Source of the DNA: Paraburkholderia haematera
GTDB taxonomy: Bacteria > Pseudomonadota > Gammaproteobacteria > Burkholderiales > Burkholderiaceae
Assembly: GCF_905220975.1 (NCBI RefSeq)
Contig: NZ_CAJNBK010000014.1
Span: 89,982-153,981, forward strand
Direction of reading: 5' to 3'
DNA: 64,000 nt
Each line of letters opens with the position of its first letter. Position 1 is the stretch's first letter. The notes beneath the pieces were generated by a model that was not told the origin of the DNA, ran no database searches, and worked only from the letters and a program-made list of their open reading frames with translations. The position numbers and the translations under genes are program-made. Below are positions 42,507 through 52,264 of the stretch, one piece after another.

Positions 42507-43229
42507 ATGAATGAGCGTCTGTTAGTAAAACTATCTGGGGTAGTGTTGGCATGCGGCGTGATTGCCGGCTGCGCGACACAGGGCAACAACACAGCGACCA
42601 CACCGGAGGCTTTTAATAAGCAACTCGCGGACGCGGATACCGTCGCCAAGGGTGGCGATCAGGATCGCGCCATCGCGCTTTACCAGCAACTTTCCAAATC
42701 CGATCCGACGCGTGAAGAGCCGTGGTCGCGCATTGCGCAGATCCAGTTCACGCAGGGTCACTACGGTCAGGCCATTGTCGCCGCGCAAGAAGCCTTGCAG
42801 CGCGACCAGACGGATCGTCAGGCCAAGAGCGTGCTGGCAGTGGCTGGCCTGCGCGTGGCCACGCAATCGCTTGGCGAATTGCGTCAGGACGCGTCGCTCG
42901 CGGGCGATGCGAAGTCGGACGCGCAAGCGCTCGCCAAGCAGCTGCGCGACACGCTCGGCGAAGCCACGTTGTTCCCGCCTGACCCGAACGACAAGTCTGC
43001 TGTGAAGAAGAAACGCATCGTTCGCCACGTTGCCAAGAGCAAGCCCGCAGAAACGCCGGATGCCACCACCAGCGCTGCGGCTCCGGCCACTACGGCGCCG
43101 GCGCCTGCTACGGCGGCGGCGCCCGCTGCACCGGCCGCGCCAGCGCCTGCAGCGCCCGCCAAGGCTGCAGCGCCCGCCAAAGCCGCGCAAAGCGGCGGCG
43201 CGTCCGATCCGTTCAGCGCGCTGCGCTGA
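42507..43229 (+). CDS. tagM: T6SS-associated TPR lipoprotein (TagM-like)
   Basis: A 240-residue putative lipoprotein. The signal sequence and lipobox are VVLACGVIAGC (Cys22). A tetratricopeptide region follows (ADADTVAKGGDQDRAIALYQQLSKSDPTREEPWSRIAQIQFTQGHYGQAIVAAQEALQRDQTD), then a basic stretch and an Ala/Pro-rich tail (APAPATAAAPAAPAAP...) of low complexity. Position next to tssB matches the gene called tagM in Burkholderia T6SS clusters as I recall it. The role is unproven but presumably in envelope assembly of the apparatus. Confidence 0.8.
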   Translation: MNERLLVKLSGVVLACGVIAGCATQGNNTATTPEAFNKQLADADTVAKGGDQDRAIALYQQLSKSDPTREEPWSRIAQIQFTQGHYGQAIVAAQEALQRDQTDRQAKSVLAVAGLRVATQSLGELRQDASLAGDAKSDAQALAKQLRDTLGEATLFPPDPNDKSAVKKKRIVRHVAKSKPAETPDATTSAAAPATTAPAPATAAAPAAPAAPAPAAPAKAAAPAKAAQSGGASDPFSALR

Positions 43230-43266
43230 GCCACACGCCTGATCTATCTGCATTCGGGAGCCGACG

Positions 43267-43815
43267 ATGGCGAAGAAAGAAAGTATTCAGAAACGCTTGC
43301 AAAAAGTGCGGCCACCGCGCGTTCAACTCACGTATGAGGTTGAGCGTGGCGATGCGATCGAGGTGAAGGAACTGCCGTTCGTCGTCGGCGTGGTTGCCGA
43401 TCTGGCGGGGCAGTCCGAAGTCGAGCAGCCGAAGCTGCGCGATCGCAAGTTCGTCAACATCGACCGCGACAATTTTGACGACGTGATGAAAGCGATCGAG
43501 CCGCGCGCCGCGTTCCAGGTGGAAAACCGCCTGAGCGAAGCCGGTGGCAAATTCGCCGTCGACCTGCGTTTCAAGTCGATGGCCGATTTCAATCCGGACG
43601 AGGTGGTCGAGCAGATCGAGCCGCTGCGCCGTCTGCTCGAAGCGCGTTCCAAGCTGGCCGACCTGCGCAACAAGCTGGCCGGCAACGACAAACTCGAGGA
43701 CCTGCTGAGCGAAGTGCTCAACAACACGCAGCAGTTGCAGACACTGGCGAAAGACCAGGGCAACGCGGCAGACCAGCACGCCGGCGCGCCGGATCACGAC
43801 AAGCAGGGCGAATAA
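43267..43815 (+). CDS. tssB: T6SS sheath protein TssB
   Basis: A 182-residue small sheath subunit that with TssC forms the contractile tube. The N-terminus MAKKESIQKRLQKVRPPRVQLTYEVERGDAIEVKELPFVVGVVADLAGQSE is highly characteristic, followed by KLRDRKFVNIDRDNFDDVMKAIEPRAAFQVENRLSE. Its C-terminal helices reach into the TssC interface. SD GGGAG lies before the start. The gap to tssC is 18 bp. Confidence 0.97.
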   Translation: MAKKESIQKRLQKVRPPRVQLTYEVERGDAIEVKELPFVVGVVADLAGQSEVEQPKLRDRKFVNIDRDNFDDVMKAIEPRAAFQVENRLSEAGGKFAVDLRFKSMADFNPDEVVEQIEPLRRLLEARSKLADLRNKLAGNDKLEDLLSEVLNNTQQLQTLAKDQGNAADQHAGAPDHDKQGE

Positions 43816-43833
43816 GTACGCACGGGGTGTGAG

Positions 43834-45324
43834 ATGAATCAGCAAACGGCAGCAGCCCAACTCGGCACCGCGCAGAGCGGCACGGAATCCACGTTGCTCG
43901 ACGAAATCGTCGAGAAAAGCCGCGTGGCCAAGTCCGAGTCCGAACACGCGCGCGCGAAAGACCTGATCGGTGAACTCGTGCACCAGGTGCTCGACGGCAC
44001 GGTGGTGGTATCCGATAACCTGTCGGCCACCATCGACGCGCGCGTCGCGGAACTCGACCGTCTGATCTCCTCGCAACTGAGCGCGGTGATGCATGCGGCG
44101 GAATTTCAGCGCATGGAAAGCACGTGGCGCGGCCTCGACTACCTGTGCAAGGAAAGCAATACCGGCTCGACGGTCAAGATCAAGGCGCTGCATGCGCCCA
44201 AGCGCGACCTCGTGCGCGACTTCAAGAACGCTATCGAATTCGATCAGAGCGCACTCTTCAAGAAGGTTTATGAAGAAGAGTTCGGTACTTTCGGCGGGGC
44301 ACCGTTCGGCACGATCATTGGCGACTTCGAGGTGACGCGTCAGCCTGAAGACGTGTACTTCATCGAACAGATGGCGCACGTCGCGGCCGCGGCGCACGCA
44401 CCGTTCATCGCCTCGGCGTCGCCCGAACTGATGGGGCTCGAAACATTCGCCGATCTCGGCAAGCCGCGCGATCTCGGCAAGGTGTTCGACACCGTCGAAT
44501 ACGCGAAGTGGAAGTCGTTCCGCGACTCTGAAGACTCGCGCTATGTCGGCCTGACGTTGCCGCGTTTTCTCGGCCGCCTGCCTTTCAATCCGAAAGACGG
44601 CGCCACGGCTGAAGGCTTCAACTTCGTTGAAGAGGTGGACGGCACCGATCACAGCAAATACCTGTGGTGTAACGCAGCGTGGGCATTCGCCGCACGGCTG
44701 ACTGCCGCATTCGACGACTTCGGCTGGTGCGCTGCGATTCGCGGCGTGGAAGGCGGTGGTCTGGTGGAAGACCTGCCTACCCACACGTTCAAGACCGACG
44801 ACGGCGAAGTCGCGCTGAAATGCCCGACCGAAATCGCGATTACCGATCGCCGTGAAAAGGAACTGAGCGACCTCGGTTTCATTCCGCTCGTGCACTGCAA
44901 GAACTCGGATTACGCCGCGTTCTTCGCCGCACAATCGGTACAGAAGCCCAAGAAGTACAGCACCGATAGCGCAAATGCGAACGCCGTGCTGTCCGCGCAA
45001 CTGCAGTACATCTTCTCAGTGTCGCGCGTGGCGCACTACCTGAAGGCGATGATGCGCGACAAGATCGGCAGCTTCGCATCGGCACAGAACGTCGAAGTAT
45101 TCCTGAACCGTTGGATCTCGCAGTACGTCCTGCTGGACGACAACGCGACCCAGGAGCAGAAAGCGCAGTTCCCGCTGCGTGAGGCATCGATACAGGTCTC
45201 GGAGATTCCGGGCAAGCCTGGTGCGTATCGTTCGGTCGCTTTCCTGCGCCCGCACTTTCAACTGGACGAGCTGTCGATCTCTTTGCGGCTTGTTGCCGAC
45301 CTGCCGAAACCGGCAAATTCATAA
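43834..45324 (+). CDS. tssC: T6SS sheath protein TssC
   Basis: A 496-residue large sheath subunit. Recognisable segments are QRMESTWRGLDYLCKESNTGSTVKIKALHAPKRDLVRDFKNAIEFDQSALFKKVYEEEFGTFGGAPFGTIIGDFEV, the family core, and PFIASASPELMGLETFADLGKPRDL. The C-terminal region AHYLKAMMRDKIGSFASAQNVEVFLNRWISQYV is conserved across TssC. Translated right after tssB. The ATPase TssH recycles the contracted TssBC sheath. Confidence 0.97.
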   Translation: MNQQTAAAQLGTAQSGTESTLLDEIVEKSRVAKSESEHARAKDLIGELVHQVLDGTVVVSDNLSATIDARVAELDRLISSQLSAVMHAAEFQRMESTWRGLDYLCKESNTGSTVKIKALHAPKRDLVRDFKNAIEFDQSALFKKVYEEEFGTFGGAPFGTIIGDFEVTRQPEDVYFIEQMAHVAAAAHAPFIASASPELMGLETFADLGKPRDLGKVFDTVEYAKWKSFRDSEDSRYVGLTLPRFLGRLPFNPKDGATAEGFNFVEEVDGTDHSKYLWCNAAWAFAARLTAAFDDFGWCAAIRGVEGGGLVEDLPTHTFKTDDGEVALKCPTEIAITDRREKELSDLGFIPLVHCKNSDYAAFFAAQSVQKPKKYSTDSANANAVLSAQLQYIFSVSRVAHYLKAMMRDKIGSFASAQNVEVFLNRWISQYVLLDDNATQEQKAQFPLREASIQVSEIPGKPGAYRSVAFLRPHFQLDELSISLRLVADLPKPANS

Positions 45325-45396
45325 ACGAAGTAAAAAAACCCGTGCCGGCCGCGCGGGTTGGCTGTTAAAACCACCTCTTTGGGGAGTCGATGAGTT

Positions 45397-45900
45397 ATGA
45401 AGGACATCTATTTAAAATTCGGCAATCCGGCGATCAAAGGCGAGTCCGCCGATAAAGATCATGCTGGCTGGATCGAAATCGATTCGTGGAGCCACTCGAT
45501 TACGCAACCGCGCTCGGCAACGGCTTCGACGGCGGGCGGTCATACGTCCGAGCGTTGCGAGCACGCTGACATGCAGTTCACGAAAGACATCGACGTGGTC
45601 AGCCCGCTGATCTATCAACACGCATCGGGCGGCACGACGTTCGACGAAGTGACGATCGACTTCATGCGTTCGGACGGCGAAGGCAACCGCATCAAGTACC
45701 TGGAAGTGAAGCTCAAGTACGTGATCATCTCGAGCGCCACGCCGAGCGTGGTGGGCGAAGGCCTGCCGAGCGAACAGTTCTCGCTGAAATACGCTGCCGT
45801 GCAGTGGAAGTACACGCAGCAGAAGATCGGCGGCAACCAGGGTGGCAATGCGCAAGGCGCGTGGAGCCTGACGAAGAACGACAAGACTTACGCGGTCTGA
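45397..45900 (+). CDS. hcp: T6SS tube protein Hcp (TssD)
   Basis: A 167-residue secreted ring-forming protein that stacks into the inner tube and is the diagnostic secreted marker of T6SS. The family opening MKDIYLKFGNPAIKGESADKDHAGWIEIDSWSHSI is present, then HTSERCEHADMQFTKDIDVVSPLIYQHASGGTTFDEVTIDFMRSDGEGNRIKYLEVKLKYVIISSATPSV. GGGGAG lies before the start. It is followed 84 bp later by tssE. Some effectors load into Hcp rings, but none is encoded here. Confidence 0.97.
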   Translation: MKDIYLKFGNPAIKGESADKDHAGWIEIDSWSHSITQPRSATASTAGGHTSERCEHADMQFTKDIDVVSPLIYQHASGGTTFDEVTIDFMRSDGEGNRIKYLEVKLKYVIISSATPSVVGEGLPSEQFSLKYAAVQWKYTQQKIGGNQGGNAQGAWSLTKNDKTYAV

Positions 45901-45984
45901 TGCCGGGATGCACGCGGCGTGTGCCTGAAAAGGCTGACGCCCGCCGCGCGCGCCTCGCGTCGAACACCGGTTCTTCGGACGCTG

Positions 45985-46464
45985 ATGAAACGCTTCGAAC
46001 CTAGCTTTCTCGACAAGCTGTTCGACGACGAACCGCATCTGCCGGCTTCCCCGGCGATGCGGCAATTGTCGTTGGACGAGTTGAAGGCCACTGTCGCGCG
46101 CGACGTCGAGGCGATCCTGAACACCCGGATCGCCCTGACCGAGCACGAACTCGCGGCGCTGCCGGAGTGTCAGCGCTCGGTGCTTACCTACGGCTTGAAC
46201 GATTTCGCGGGCTTAAGCCTCGCGAGTCACTACGACCGTACGTTTATCTGCAAATCGATTCAGCAGGCAATCGCACGGCATGAGCCGCGCCTGCAGCAAG
46301 TGGCGGTCACGCTCGAACTGAACGAACAATCCACCAACGCGCTGAACTTTGCGATTCAGGCGTTGCTGGTCGTGCACCCGGCGGAAGAACCGGTGAGTTT
46401 CGACGCGATGCTGCAGCCGTCTACGCTGCAATATTCGGTGACGCGCGCACGTGCGAAGCTTTAG
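45985..46464 (+). CDS. tssE: T6SS baseplate protein TssE (gp25-like)
   Basis: A 159-residue phage T4 gp25-like protein. The start (MKRFEPSFLDKLFDDEPHLP) was chosen by family N-termini. LSLDELKATVARDVEAILNTR is the signature region, followed by SVLTYGLNDFAGLSL and ERRLQQVAVTLELNEQ-type strands that form the gp25 lysozyme-like fold lacking catalysis. TssE joins TssF and TssG at the baseplate. Its stop codon starts the first of several TAGTACC repeats (46462-46519). Confidence 0.95.
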   Translation: MKRFEPSFLDKLFDDEPHLPASPAMRQLSLDELKATVARDVEAILNTRIALTEHELAALPECQRSVLTYGLNDFAGLSLASHYDRTFICKSIQQAIARHEPRLQQVAVTLELNEQSTNALNFAIQALLVVHPAEEPVSFDAMLQPSTLQYSVTRARAKL

Positions 46465-46519
46465 TACCTGATTTTGGCGGCTGAGTTTTTAGTACCGGCG
46501 TTTTAGTATCTTGAGTACC
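46462..46519 (+). repeat. TAGTACC-type short repeats between tssE and tssF
   Basis: TAGTACC at 46462 and 46490, TAGTATC at 46504 and GAGTACC at 46513 lie in the 126-bp tssE-tssF gap, which otherwise holds a weak start region for tssF. The first copy overlaps the tssE stop. Confidence 0.55.
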
Positions 46520-46590
46520 GCTTTGCCGCCGCTCACGCGCACCGGTGGCGATAGTTTGAGCGGAGAGGGTTCAGGTTCGGGGATAGATCG

Positions 46591-48429
46591 ATGGAAGAGT
46601 TGCTGCCGTATTACGAGCGCGAATTATCATTTCTGCGGCGCTATTCGCGCGATTTCGCCGAACGCTATCCGAAGATCGCGGCGCGTCTCGCGATGTCCGG
46701 CGAGCACTGCGAAGATCCGCACGTCGAGCGGATGATCGAATCGTTCGCGCTGTTGGGCGCGCGCATCAACAAGAAGCTCGACGACGATTACCCCGAATTC
46801 ACCGAAGCGCTGCTGGAAGTGCTCTATCCGCACTATCTGCGGCCGTTCCCGTCCTGTTCGATCGCGCAGCTAGGCACTTCGGCCGCGCTGAGTCACCTGA
46901 CCGAACCGGTTCTGGTCGAGCGCGGCACTGAACTCAAGTCGCGCCCGATTCGCGGCGTGCAGTGCCGGTTCCGAACCGCCTACGACGTGACGCTAGCGCC
47001 CATCCGCATCTCGGAGGCGAAGTACACGTCGGTGGCCATGGCGCCGAGCGCGACCGTCCTGCCGGGCAACGCTACGGCGATCGTGTCGATCACGTTCGAA
47101 TCGACGGCCGCGCAGCTTGATCTCTCCGCATTGAAAGTCGGCACGCTGCGCACCCACCTGCACGGCGAGCAATCGTTTATCGCGGCGCTGGCGGACTGCC
47201 TGTTCGTCAACGCGATGGCCACGTATGTCGAAGCCGACCGCCGCGGCGTGTGGAAGCAAGTGCGCGAATCGCCCGTCGTACAAGCCGGTTTCGACGAAGA
47301 CGACGCGCTGATCGACTATCCGGCCAAATCGCATCCGGCGTACCGGTTGCTGACCGAATACTTCGCGTTCCCCGAAAAATTCAATTTCGCCGATTTCGAT
47401 CTGGCGGCGATGACGCGCGCGAGCGGCCGCTGTCAGCGTCTGACGCTGCACATTGTGCTCAAGGAAGTACGCAACGATTCGCACGTCGCGCGTCTGCTGG
47501 ATTCGTTGTCCGCGCATCATTTCCGTCTGTTCTGCACGCCGGTCGTGAATCTGTTCGAACAGCACGGCGAGCCGATCCGCATCAGCCACCAGGCGATTTC
47601 GTACCCGGTGATCGCCGAGGCGCGCCGCGCGTTCGCATATGAGGTCTATTCGATCGACTCGGTGAAACTCGTTCGGCAGCAGGCACATGAAGAATCGGTG
47701 ATCGAGTTCCGGCCTTTCTATTCGCTGCATCACGGCGAAGCGGCGCGTGCGGGGCACTATTGGTTCGCACGGCGTAACGATTGGGTTGCGCAGAAAAGCC
47801 CGGGTTACGAGACTGAAATATCGATCGTCGATATCGACTTCGAACCGGCCGCACCGCAAACCGATACGCTGAGTCTCGATCTGACGTGTACCAATCGCGA
47901 CTTGCCCGCCGGTCTCGCCGTGGGTCTCGAAGGCGGCGATCTGTTTCTGGAAGGCGGCTCGCTGACCGGCAGCATTGCGATGCTGCGCAGGCCGACGCCT
48001 AGCGTACGCTTCGAGCGCGGGCGCGCCTCCCACTGGCGGCTGATTTCGCATCTGGCATTGAATCATGTGTCGCTCGCCAATAGCGGCCTGTCGGCGCTCA
48101 AGGAAATGCTGGTGCTTTACGATTTGCGGCGCACGGCGGTGTCGGCGCGGCATATCGACGGCCTGGTGGGCATCGAGCAGCGCGCGGCGGTGCAATGGCT
48201 GCCGGGCAAGCCGTTCGCGACCTTCGTGCGCGGCATTGAGATTCGTTTGACGATCGATGAAGAGCATTTCGTCGGCACGAGTCTCGCGTCGTTCGTGCGG
48301 GTGATCGATACGTTTTTCGGGCTGTACGTGCATCTGAACAGCTTTGTGCAACTGGTCGTCGTGTCGAAGCGCACCGGCGAGGAGATTCTGCGATGCAAAC
48401 CGCGAAGCGGCGAATCGATCCTGGCGTAG
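46591..48429 (+). CDS. tssF: T6SS baseplate protein TssF
   Basis: A 612-residue baseplate wedge subunit. It opens with MEELLPYYERELSFLRRYSRDFAERYPKIAARLAMSGEHCEDPHVERMIESFALLGARINKKLDDDYPEFTEALLEVLYPHYLRPFPS, the near-universal TssF N-terminus. The central segment YRLLTEYFAFPEKFNFADFDL is another landmark. Length about 610 as expected. TssF and TssG form the (TssF)2-TssG wedge on which TssK docks. Its 3' end overlaps tssG by 37 bp. Confidence 0.97.
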   Translation: MEELLPYYERELSFLRRYSRDFAERYPKIAARLAMSGEHCEDPHVERMIESFALLGARINKKLDDDYPEFTEALLEVLYPHYLRPFPSCSIAQLGTSAALSHLTEPVLVERGTELKSRPIRGVQCRFRTAYDVTLAPIRISEAKYTSVAMAPSATVLPGNATAIVSITFESTAAQLDLSALKVGTLRTHLHGEQSFIAALADCLFVNAMATYVEADRRGVWKQVRESPVVQAGFDEDDALIDYPAKSHPAYRLLTEYFAFPEKFNFADFDLAAMTRASGRCQRLTLHIVLKEVRNDSHVARLLDSLSAHHFRLFCTPVVNLFEQHGEPIRISHQAISYPVIAEARRAFAYEVYSIDSVKLVRQQAHEESVIEFRPFYSLHHGEAARAGHYWFARRNDWVAQKSPGYETEISIVDIDFEPAAPQTDTLSLDLTCTNRDLPAGLAVGLEGGDLFLEGGSLTGSIAMLRRPTPSVRFERGRASHWRLISHLALNHVSLANSGLSALKEMLVLYDLRRTAVSARHIDGLVGIEQRAAVQWLPGKPFATFVRGIEIRLTIDEEHFVGTSLASFVRVIDTFFGLYVHLNSFVQLVVVSKRTGEEILRCKPRSGESILA

Positions 48430-49487
48430 TCGAGCAACTTCTCGACGAACCGCATCGCTTCGAATTCTTTCAGGCGGTGCGGATTCTCGAGAAGTGGTTC
48501 GCGCAGCAAGCGCCATCGAGCAACGGACGTCCCGGCGAAATCGTCGCTCAGCGAATTGCCTTTCGCAATTCACTGTCGATGTCGTTTCCCCCGAGCGAAA
48601 TTCACAGCGCGCAGTCTTTCGATGATGAAGGCACGGCGCTGAAAGAGAAGCCGCAACGCAGCGCTGCGCTCGAAGCAGGTTCGCTCCACAAGGTGGATAT
48701 CACGCCGGCGTTTTTTGGTTTGCTCGGCGGGCAGGGCGCTTTGCCGCTGCACTACACCGAGCAGATCATCGCGCGTGAGCAGATCAAGCGCGACCGGGCC
48801 GCGCGCGAATTCTTCGACGTGTTTTCGAATCGCGCGACCGCACTGTTCTACGCGGCGTGGAAGAAGTACCGGCTGCCGTTTCACTACGAACTGGATCGTG
48901 ACGAACGTTATCTGCCGCTATTGCTGGCACTGGCAGGCGTCGCCGACGACGACACCCGCAACAGTCTGCAAAACGGCGACGGCGCGCTATTCGACGAAGC
49001 GATCGCCGGCTATGCATTAGCCGCGCGGCACCGGCCGGTTTCAGCGGCCTATTTGCAACGCACACTCTCTGAGTACTTCAAGGTGCGGGTGCGCGTCGAA
49101 CAGTTCGTCGGCAAATGGTACGACGTGCCGAGTGATCAATTGACCGTGCTCGGCGGCGTCAACGCGACGCTCGGCGCCACGGCGCTGGCGGGCGAGCGGG
49201 TCTGGCAGCGTGACATGCGCGCGCGGCTCGTGATCGGCCCGCTCGACAAAGCCGACTACGAAGCGTTTTTACCCGGCGCCGACCGTGCCGTGGCGCTCGA
49301 GCGCATGCTGACGCTGCTGGCCGGCGTGACGCTCGAATACGAGGTCTCGCTGGTGCTGCGCCGCGCGGAAGTGGGCCCAAGCATGTTGAGCGGCGGCGCG
49401 CGCCTCGGCTGGGACGCATTTCTGTGCACGAGAGAAGTCGACCGTGACCGCGCGGATGCCCGCTACGAATTGCACGTGATTCACTGA
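48393..49487 (+). CDS. tssG: T6SS baseplate protein TssG
   Basis: A 364-residue partner of TssF. The N-terminus QLLDEPHRFEFFQAVRILEKWF is the family signature; GLLGGQGALPLHYTEQIIAREQIKRDRAAREFFDVFSNRATALFYAAWKKYRLPFHYE is the core, with the conserved LPxHYTE motif. The last third (VRVRVEQFVGKWYDVPSDQLTVLG...ERVWQRDMRARLVIGPL) is also conserved. It starts inside tssF, so translational coupling is likely. Length agrees with the family. Confidence 0.96.
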   Translation: MQTAKRRIDPGVVEQLLDEPHRFEFFQAVRILEKWFAQQAPSSNGRPGEIVAQRIAFRNSLSMSFPPSEIHSAQSFDDEGTALKEKPQRSAALEAGSLHKVDITPAFFGLLGGQGALPLHYTEQIIAREQIKRDRAAREFFDVFSNRATALFYAAWKKYRLPFHYELDRDERYLPLLLALAGVADDDTRNSLQNGDGALFDEAIAGYALAARHRPVSAAYLQRTLSEYFKVRVRVEQFVGKWYDVPSDQLTVLGGVNATLGATALAGERVWQRDMRARLVIGPLDKADYEAFLPGADRAVALERMLTLLAGVTLEYEVSLVLRRAEVGPSMLSGGARLGWDAFLCTREVDRDRADARYELHVIH

Positions 49488-49522
49488 CCATAACGATTGA
49501 ACCAGGACCCGGATCGCACGAC

Positions 49523-52198
49523 ATGAGCACGTCCCTCAATACCCTGATCGCCAAACTGAATCCGACCTGCCGTCAGGCGGCTTTGCTCGCGGCGAACAAC
49601 TGTCTCGCGCGCGGTCACTACGAGGTCGACCTCGAGCATCTATTGCTGGCGCTGCTGGATGAACCGGCGAGCGATGTCACGCTGGCGCTGCGCGCGAGCA
49701 GGGTCGACGCGCATGCTTTGCGTGCGGATATCGAGCGCGAATTGCAACGACTGAAGACGGGCAATACGCGTACGCCGGTGTTTTCGAAGCACCTGATCGA
49801 TTTGCTCGAACAGGCGTGGTTGATCGCGTCACTCGATTCGCAGATCGGACGGATTCGTTCGGGGCATCTGCTGCTAGCATTGTTGACGGCGCCTGACCTC
49901 GCGCAGTTCGCCGAGCGCATGTCGCCGCTGCTGCGCGACGTGCGGGTGACGGATCTGAAGCACAAGTTCGACGACATGACCGCAGGGTCGCGAGAGGTCG
50001 AACGGAGTAACGCTGAACAGAGCGCGGCAGAAGACGTGAGCGACGCAGTGGCTCCCGGCTCGGCGCCCGGCGCGCCTTCCAGAACCCCCGCGCTCGACAC
50101 CTACACCAGCAACCTCACGCAGCGTGCGCGTGAAGGCAAGATCGATCCGGTGATTGGTCGCGAAGGCGAGATTCGCCAGACCATCGACATTCTGATGCGT
50201 CGCCGGCAGAACAATCCGATCATGACGGGCGAGGCGGGCGTCGGTAAAACGGCGGTGGTCGAAGGACTCGCGCTGCGCATTGCGGCTGACGACGTGCCCG
50301 CGCCGCTAAAAGGCGTCGCGCTGCACGTGCTCGATATGGGGCTGCTGCAAGCCGGCGCGAGCGTCAAAGGCGAGTTCGAGAACCGCCTGAAAAATGTGAT
50401 CGACGAGGTGAAGAAGAGCCCGCATCCGATCATTCTGTTTATCGACGAAGCGCATACGATCATTGGCGCCGGTGGCCAGGCCGGGCAGAACGATGCGGCG
50501 AATCTGCTGAAGCCGGCCCTGGCGCGTGGCGAATTGCGCACCATCGCGGCGACCACGTGGAGCGAATACAAAAAGTACTTCGAGAAAGATGCGGCGCTGG
50601 CGCGGCGTTTCCAGGTCGTGAAGATCGAAGAACCGAACGAGACGCTTGCGGCGGCGATGTTGCGCGGCATGGCAGCGTTGATGGAAAAGCACTTCAACGT
50701 GCGTGTGATGGACGACGCGATTACCGAAGCGGTACGTCTGTCGCATCGTTACATCAGCGGCCGTCAACTGCCGGATAAGGCGATCAGCGTGCTCGACACC
50801 GCTTGCGCGAAAGTGGCGCTCGCGCATAGTTCGACACCCGCTGCGATCGACGACACGAAGAAACGGCTCGAGCGGATCGACGCCGAAATCGCCGCGCTGG
50901 AACGCGAAGTGGCGAGCGGCGCGCTGCACGACGAACGGCTCGCGGAACTGCGCAGCCTGCGCGAAGAAGACGTGAAAGACCTCGCGGAAGATGAAGCGCG
51001 CTACGACAAGGAGCGCGCATTGGTGACGGAGATCGTCGGCTTGCGTGCCGAGATAGACGCCGCGCGCGTGAGCAGCGCAGATGCTGCACAGGCCGACAAG
51101 GCACAGCAGGCGCGCGAAACGCTGGCCACGCGTGTTGCGGAATTGCACACCTTGCAGGGCGGTCAGCCGATGGTCCCCTTGCAGGTCGACGGCCACGTGG
51201 TCGCCGAAATCGTCGCCTCGTGGACCGGCATTCCGCTCGGCCGCATGATCAAGGACGAAATCCAGACCGTGCTGAATCTGCAACCGCTGCTGGCCGCACG
51301 CGTGATTGGGCAAGACCACGCACTCGATGCGATCGCGCAACGCGTTCGCACTGCCAGCGCGAGTCTCGAAGATCCGAATAAACCGCGTGGCGTGTTCATG
51401 TTCGTCGGGCCGTCGGGTGTGGGCAAGACCGAAACCGCGCTCGCGCTTGCTGACGTGCTATACGGCGGCGAGCGCAAGATGGTCACGATCAACATGAGCG
51501 AGTACCAGGAAGCGCACAGCGTGTCCGGCCTGAAGGGCTCGCCGCCGGGCTACGTCGGTTACGGCGAGGGCGGTGTGCTGACCGAAGCCGTGCGGCGCAA
51601 TCCGTATTCGGTGGTGCTGCTCGACGAAGTGGAAAAGGCGCACCCGGACGTGCTGGAAATGTTCTTCCAGGTGTTCGACAAGGGCACAATGGACGACGCC
51701 GAAGGGCGCGAAATCGATTTCCGCAACACACTGATCATTCTGACCTCGAACGTCGGCTCGCAGGCGGTGATGCAGGCATGCCTGAACAAGAGCGCCGAAG
51801 AATTGCCGGATGCGGACGGGCTCGCGGAGACGCTGCGACCGCAACTGTATAAGGCATTCAAGCCGGCGTTCCTCGGCCGCATGAAAGTGGTGCCGTACTA
51901 CCCGATCTCAGACGACGTGCTCGTCGAAATCATCGACCTGAAGCTGGAGCGGATTCGCCGCCGCATCGAGTCGAATCACAAGGCGGTGTTCGAGTGGGAC
52001 GATTCGCTCGTCGACGCCGTGCTGGCGCGTTGCACCGAAGTGGACTCCGGCGCGCGCAATGTCGACCACATTCTGAACGGCACGCTATTGCCTGAAGTCG
52101 CGCAGCAGGTGCTCGAGCGCATGGCCAACGGCGCCGCCATCGAACGCATCGCGGTGCGTGCGAGCGACGCGGGCGAGTTCGAATACACGGTTGTGTGA
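49523..52198 (+). CDS. tssH: T6SS sheath-recycling ATPase TssH (ClpV)
   Basis: An 891-residue AAA+ hexamer that disassembles contracted TssBC sheaths. The N-terminal ClpN repeats (LNPTCRQAALLAANNCLARGHYEVDLEHLLLALLDEP) recognise TssC. NBD1 has Walker A GEAGVGKT with NPIMTGEAGV and the Walker B IILFIDEAHTIIGAGG. The middle domain is a coiled coil (KKRLERIDAEIAALEREVASGA...), and NBD2 has the Walker A GPSGVGKTETALALAD. The ClpB-like M-domain is shorter than in ClpB, as in ClpV. It lies between tssG and tssA. Confidence 0.97.
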   Translation: MSTSLNTLIAKLNPTCRQAALLAANNCLARGHYEVDLEHLLLALLDEPASDVTLALRASRVDAHALRADIERELQRLKTGNTRTPVFSKHLIDLLEQAWLIASLDSQIGRIRSGHLLLALLTAPDLAQFAERMSPLLRDVRVTDLKHKFDDMTAGSREVERSNAEQSAAEDVSDAVAPGSAPGAPSRTPALDTYTSNLTQRAREGKIDPVIGREGEIRQTIDILMRRRQNNPIMTGEAGVGKTAVVEGLALRIAADDVPAPLKGVALHVLDMGLLQAGASVKGEFENRLKNVIDEVKKSPHPIILFIDEAHTIIGAGGQAGQNDAANLLKPALARGELRTIAATTWSEYKKYFEKDAALARRFQVVKIEEPNETLAAAMLRGMAALMEKHFNVRVMDDAITEAVRLSHRYISGRQLPDKAISVLDTACAKVALAHSSTPAAIDDTKKRLERIDAEIAALEREVASGALHDERLAELRSLREEDVKDLAEDEARYDKERALVTEIVGLRAEIDAARVSSADAAQADKAQQARETLATRVAELHTLQGGQPMVPLQVDGHVVAEIVASWTGIPLGRMIKDEIQTVLNLQPLLAARVIGQDHALDAIAQRVRTASASLEDPNKPRGVFMFVGPSGVGKTETALALADVLYGGERKMVTINMSEYQEAHSVSGLKGSPPGYVGYGEGGVLTEAVRRNPYSVVLLDEVEKAHPDVLEMFFQVFDKGTMDDAEGREIDFRNTLIILTSNVGSQAVMQACLNKSAEELPDADGLAETLRPQLYKAFKPAFLGRMKVVPYYPISDDVLVEIIDLKLERIRRRIESNHKAVFEWDDSLVDAVLARCTEVDSGARNVDHILNGTLLPEVAQQVLERMANGAAIERIAVRASDAGEFEYTVV

Positions 52199-52264
52199 GC
52201 AGGCTTGCCCCGTCTGCTTGCCAATCTGTTTTAATGCCGTACCGGATACTTATTGCTTTCTGTC

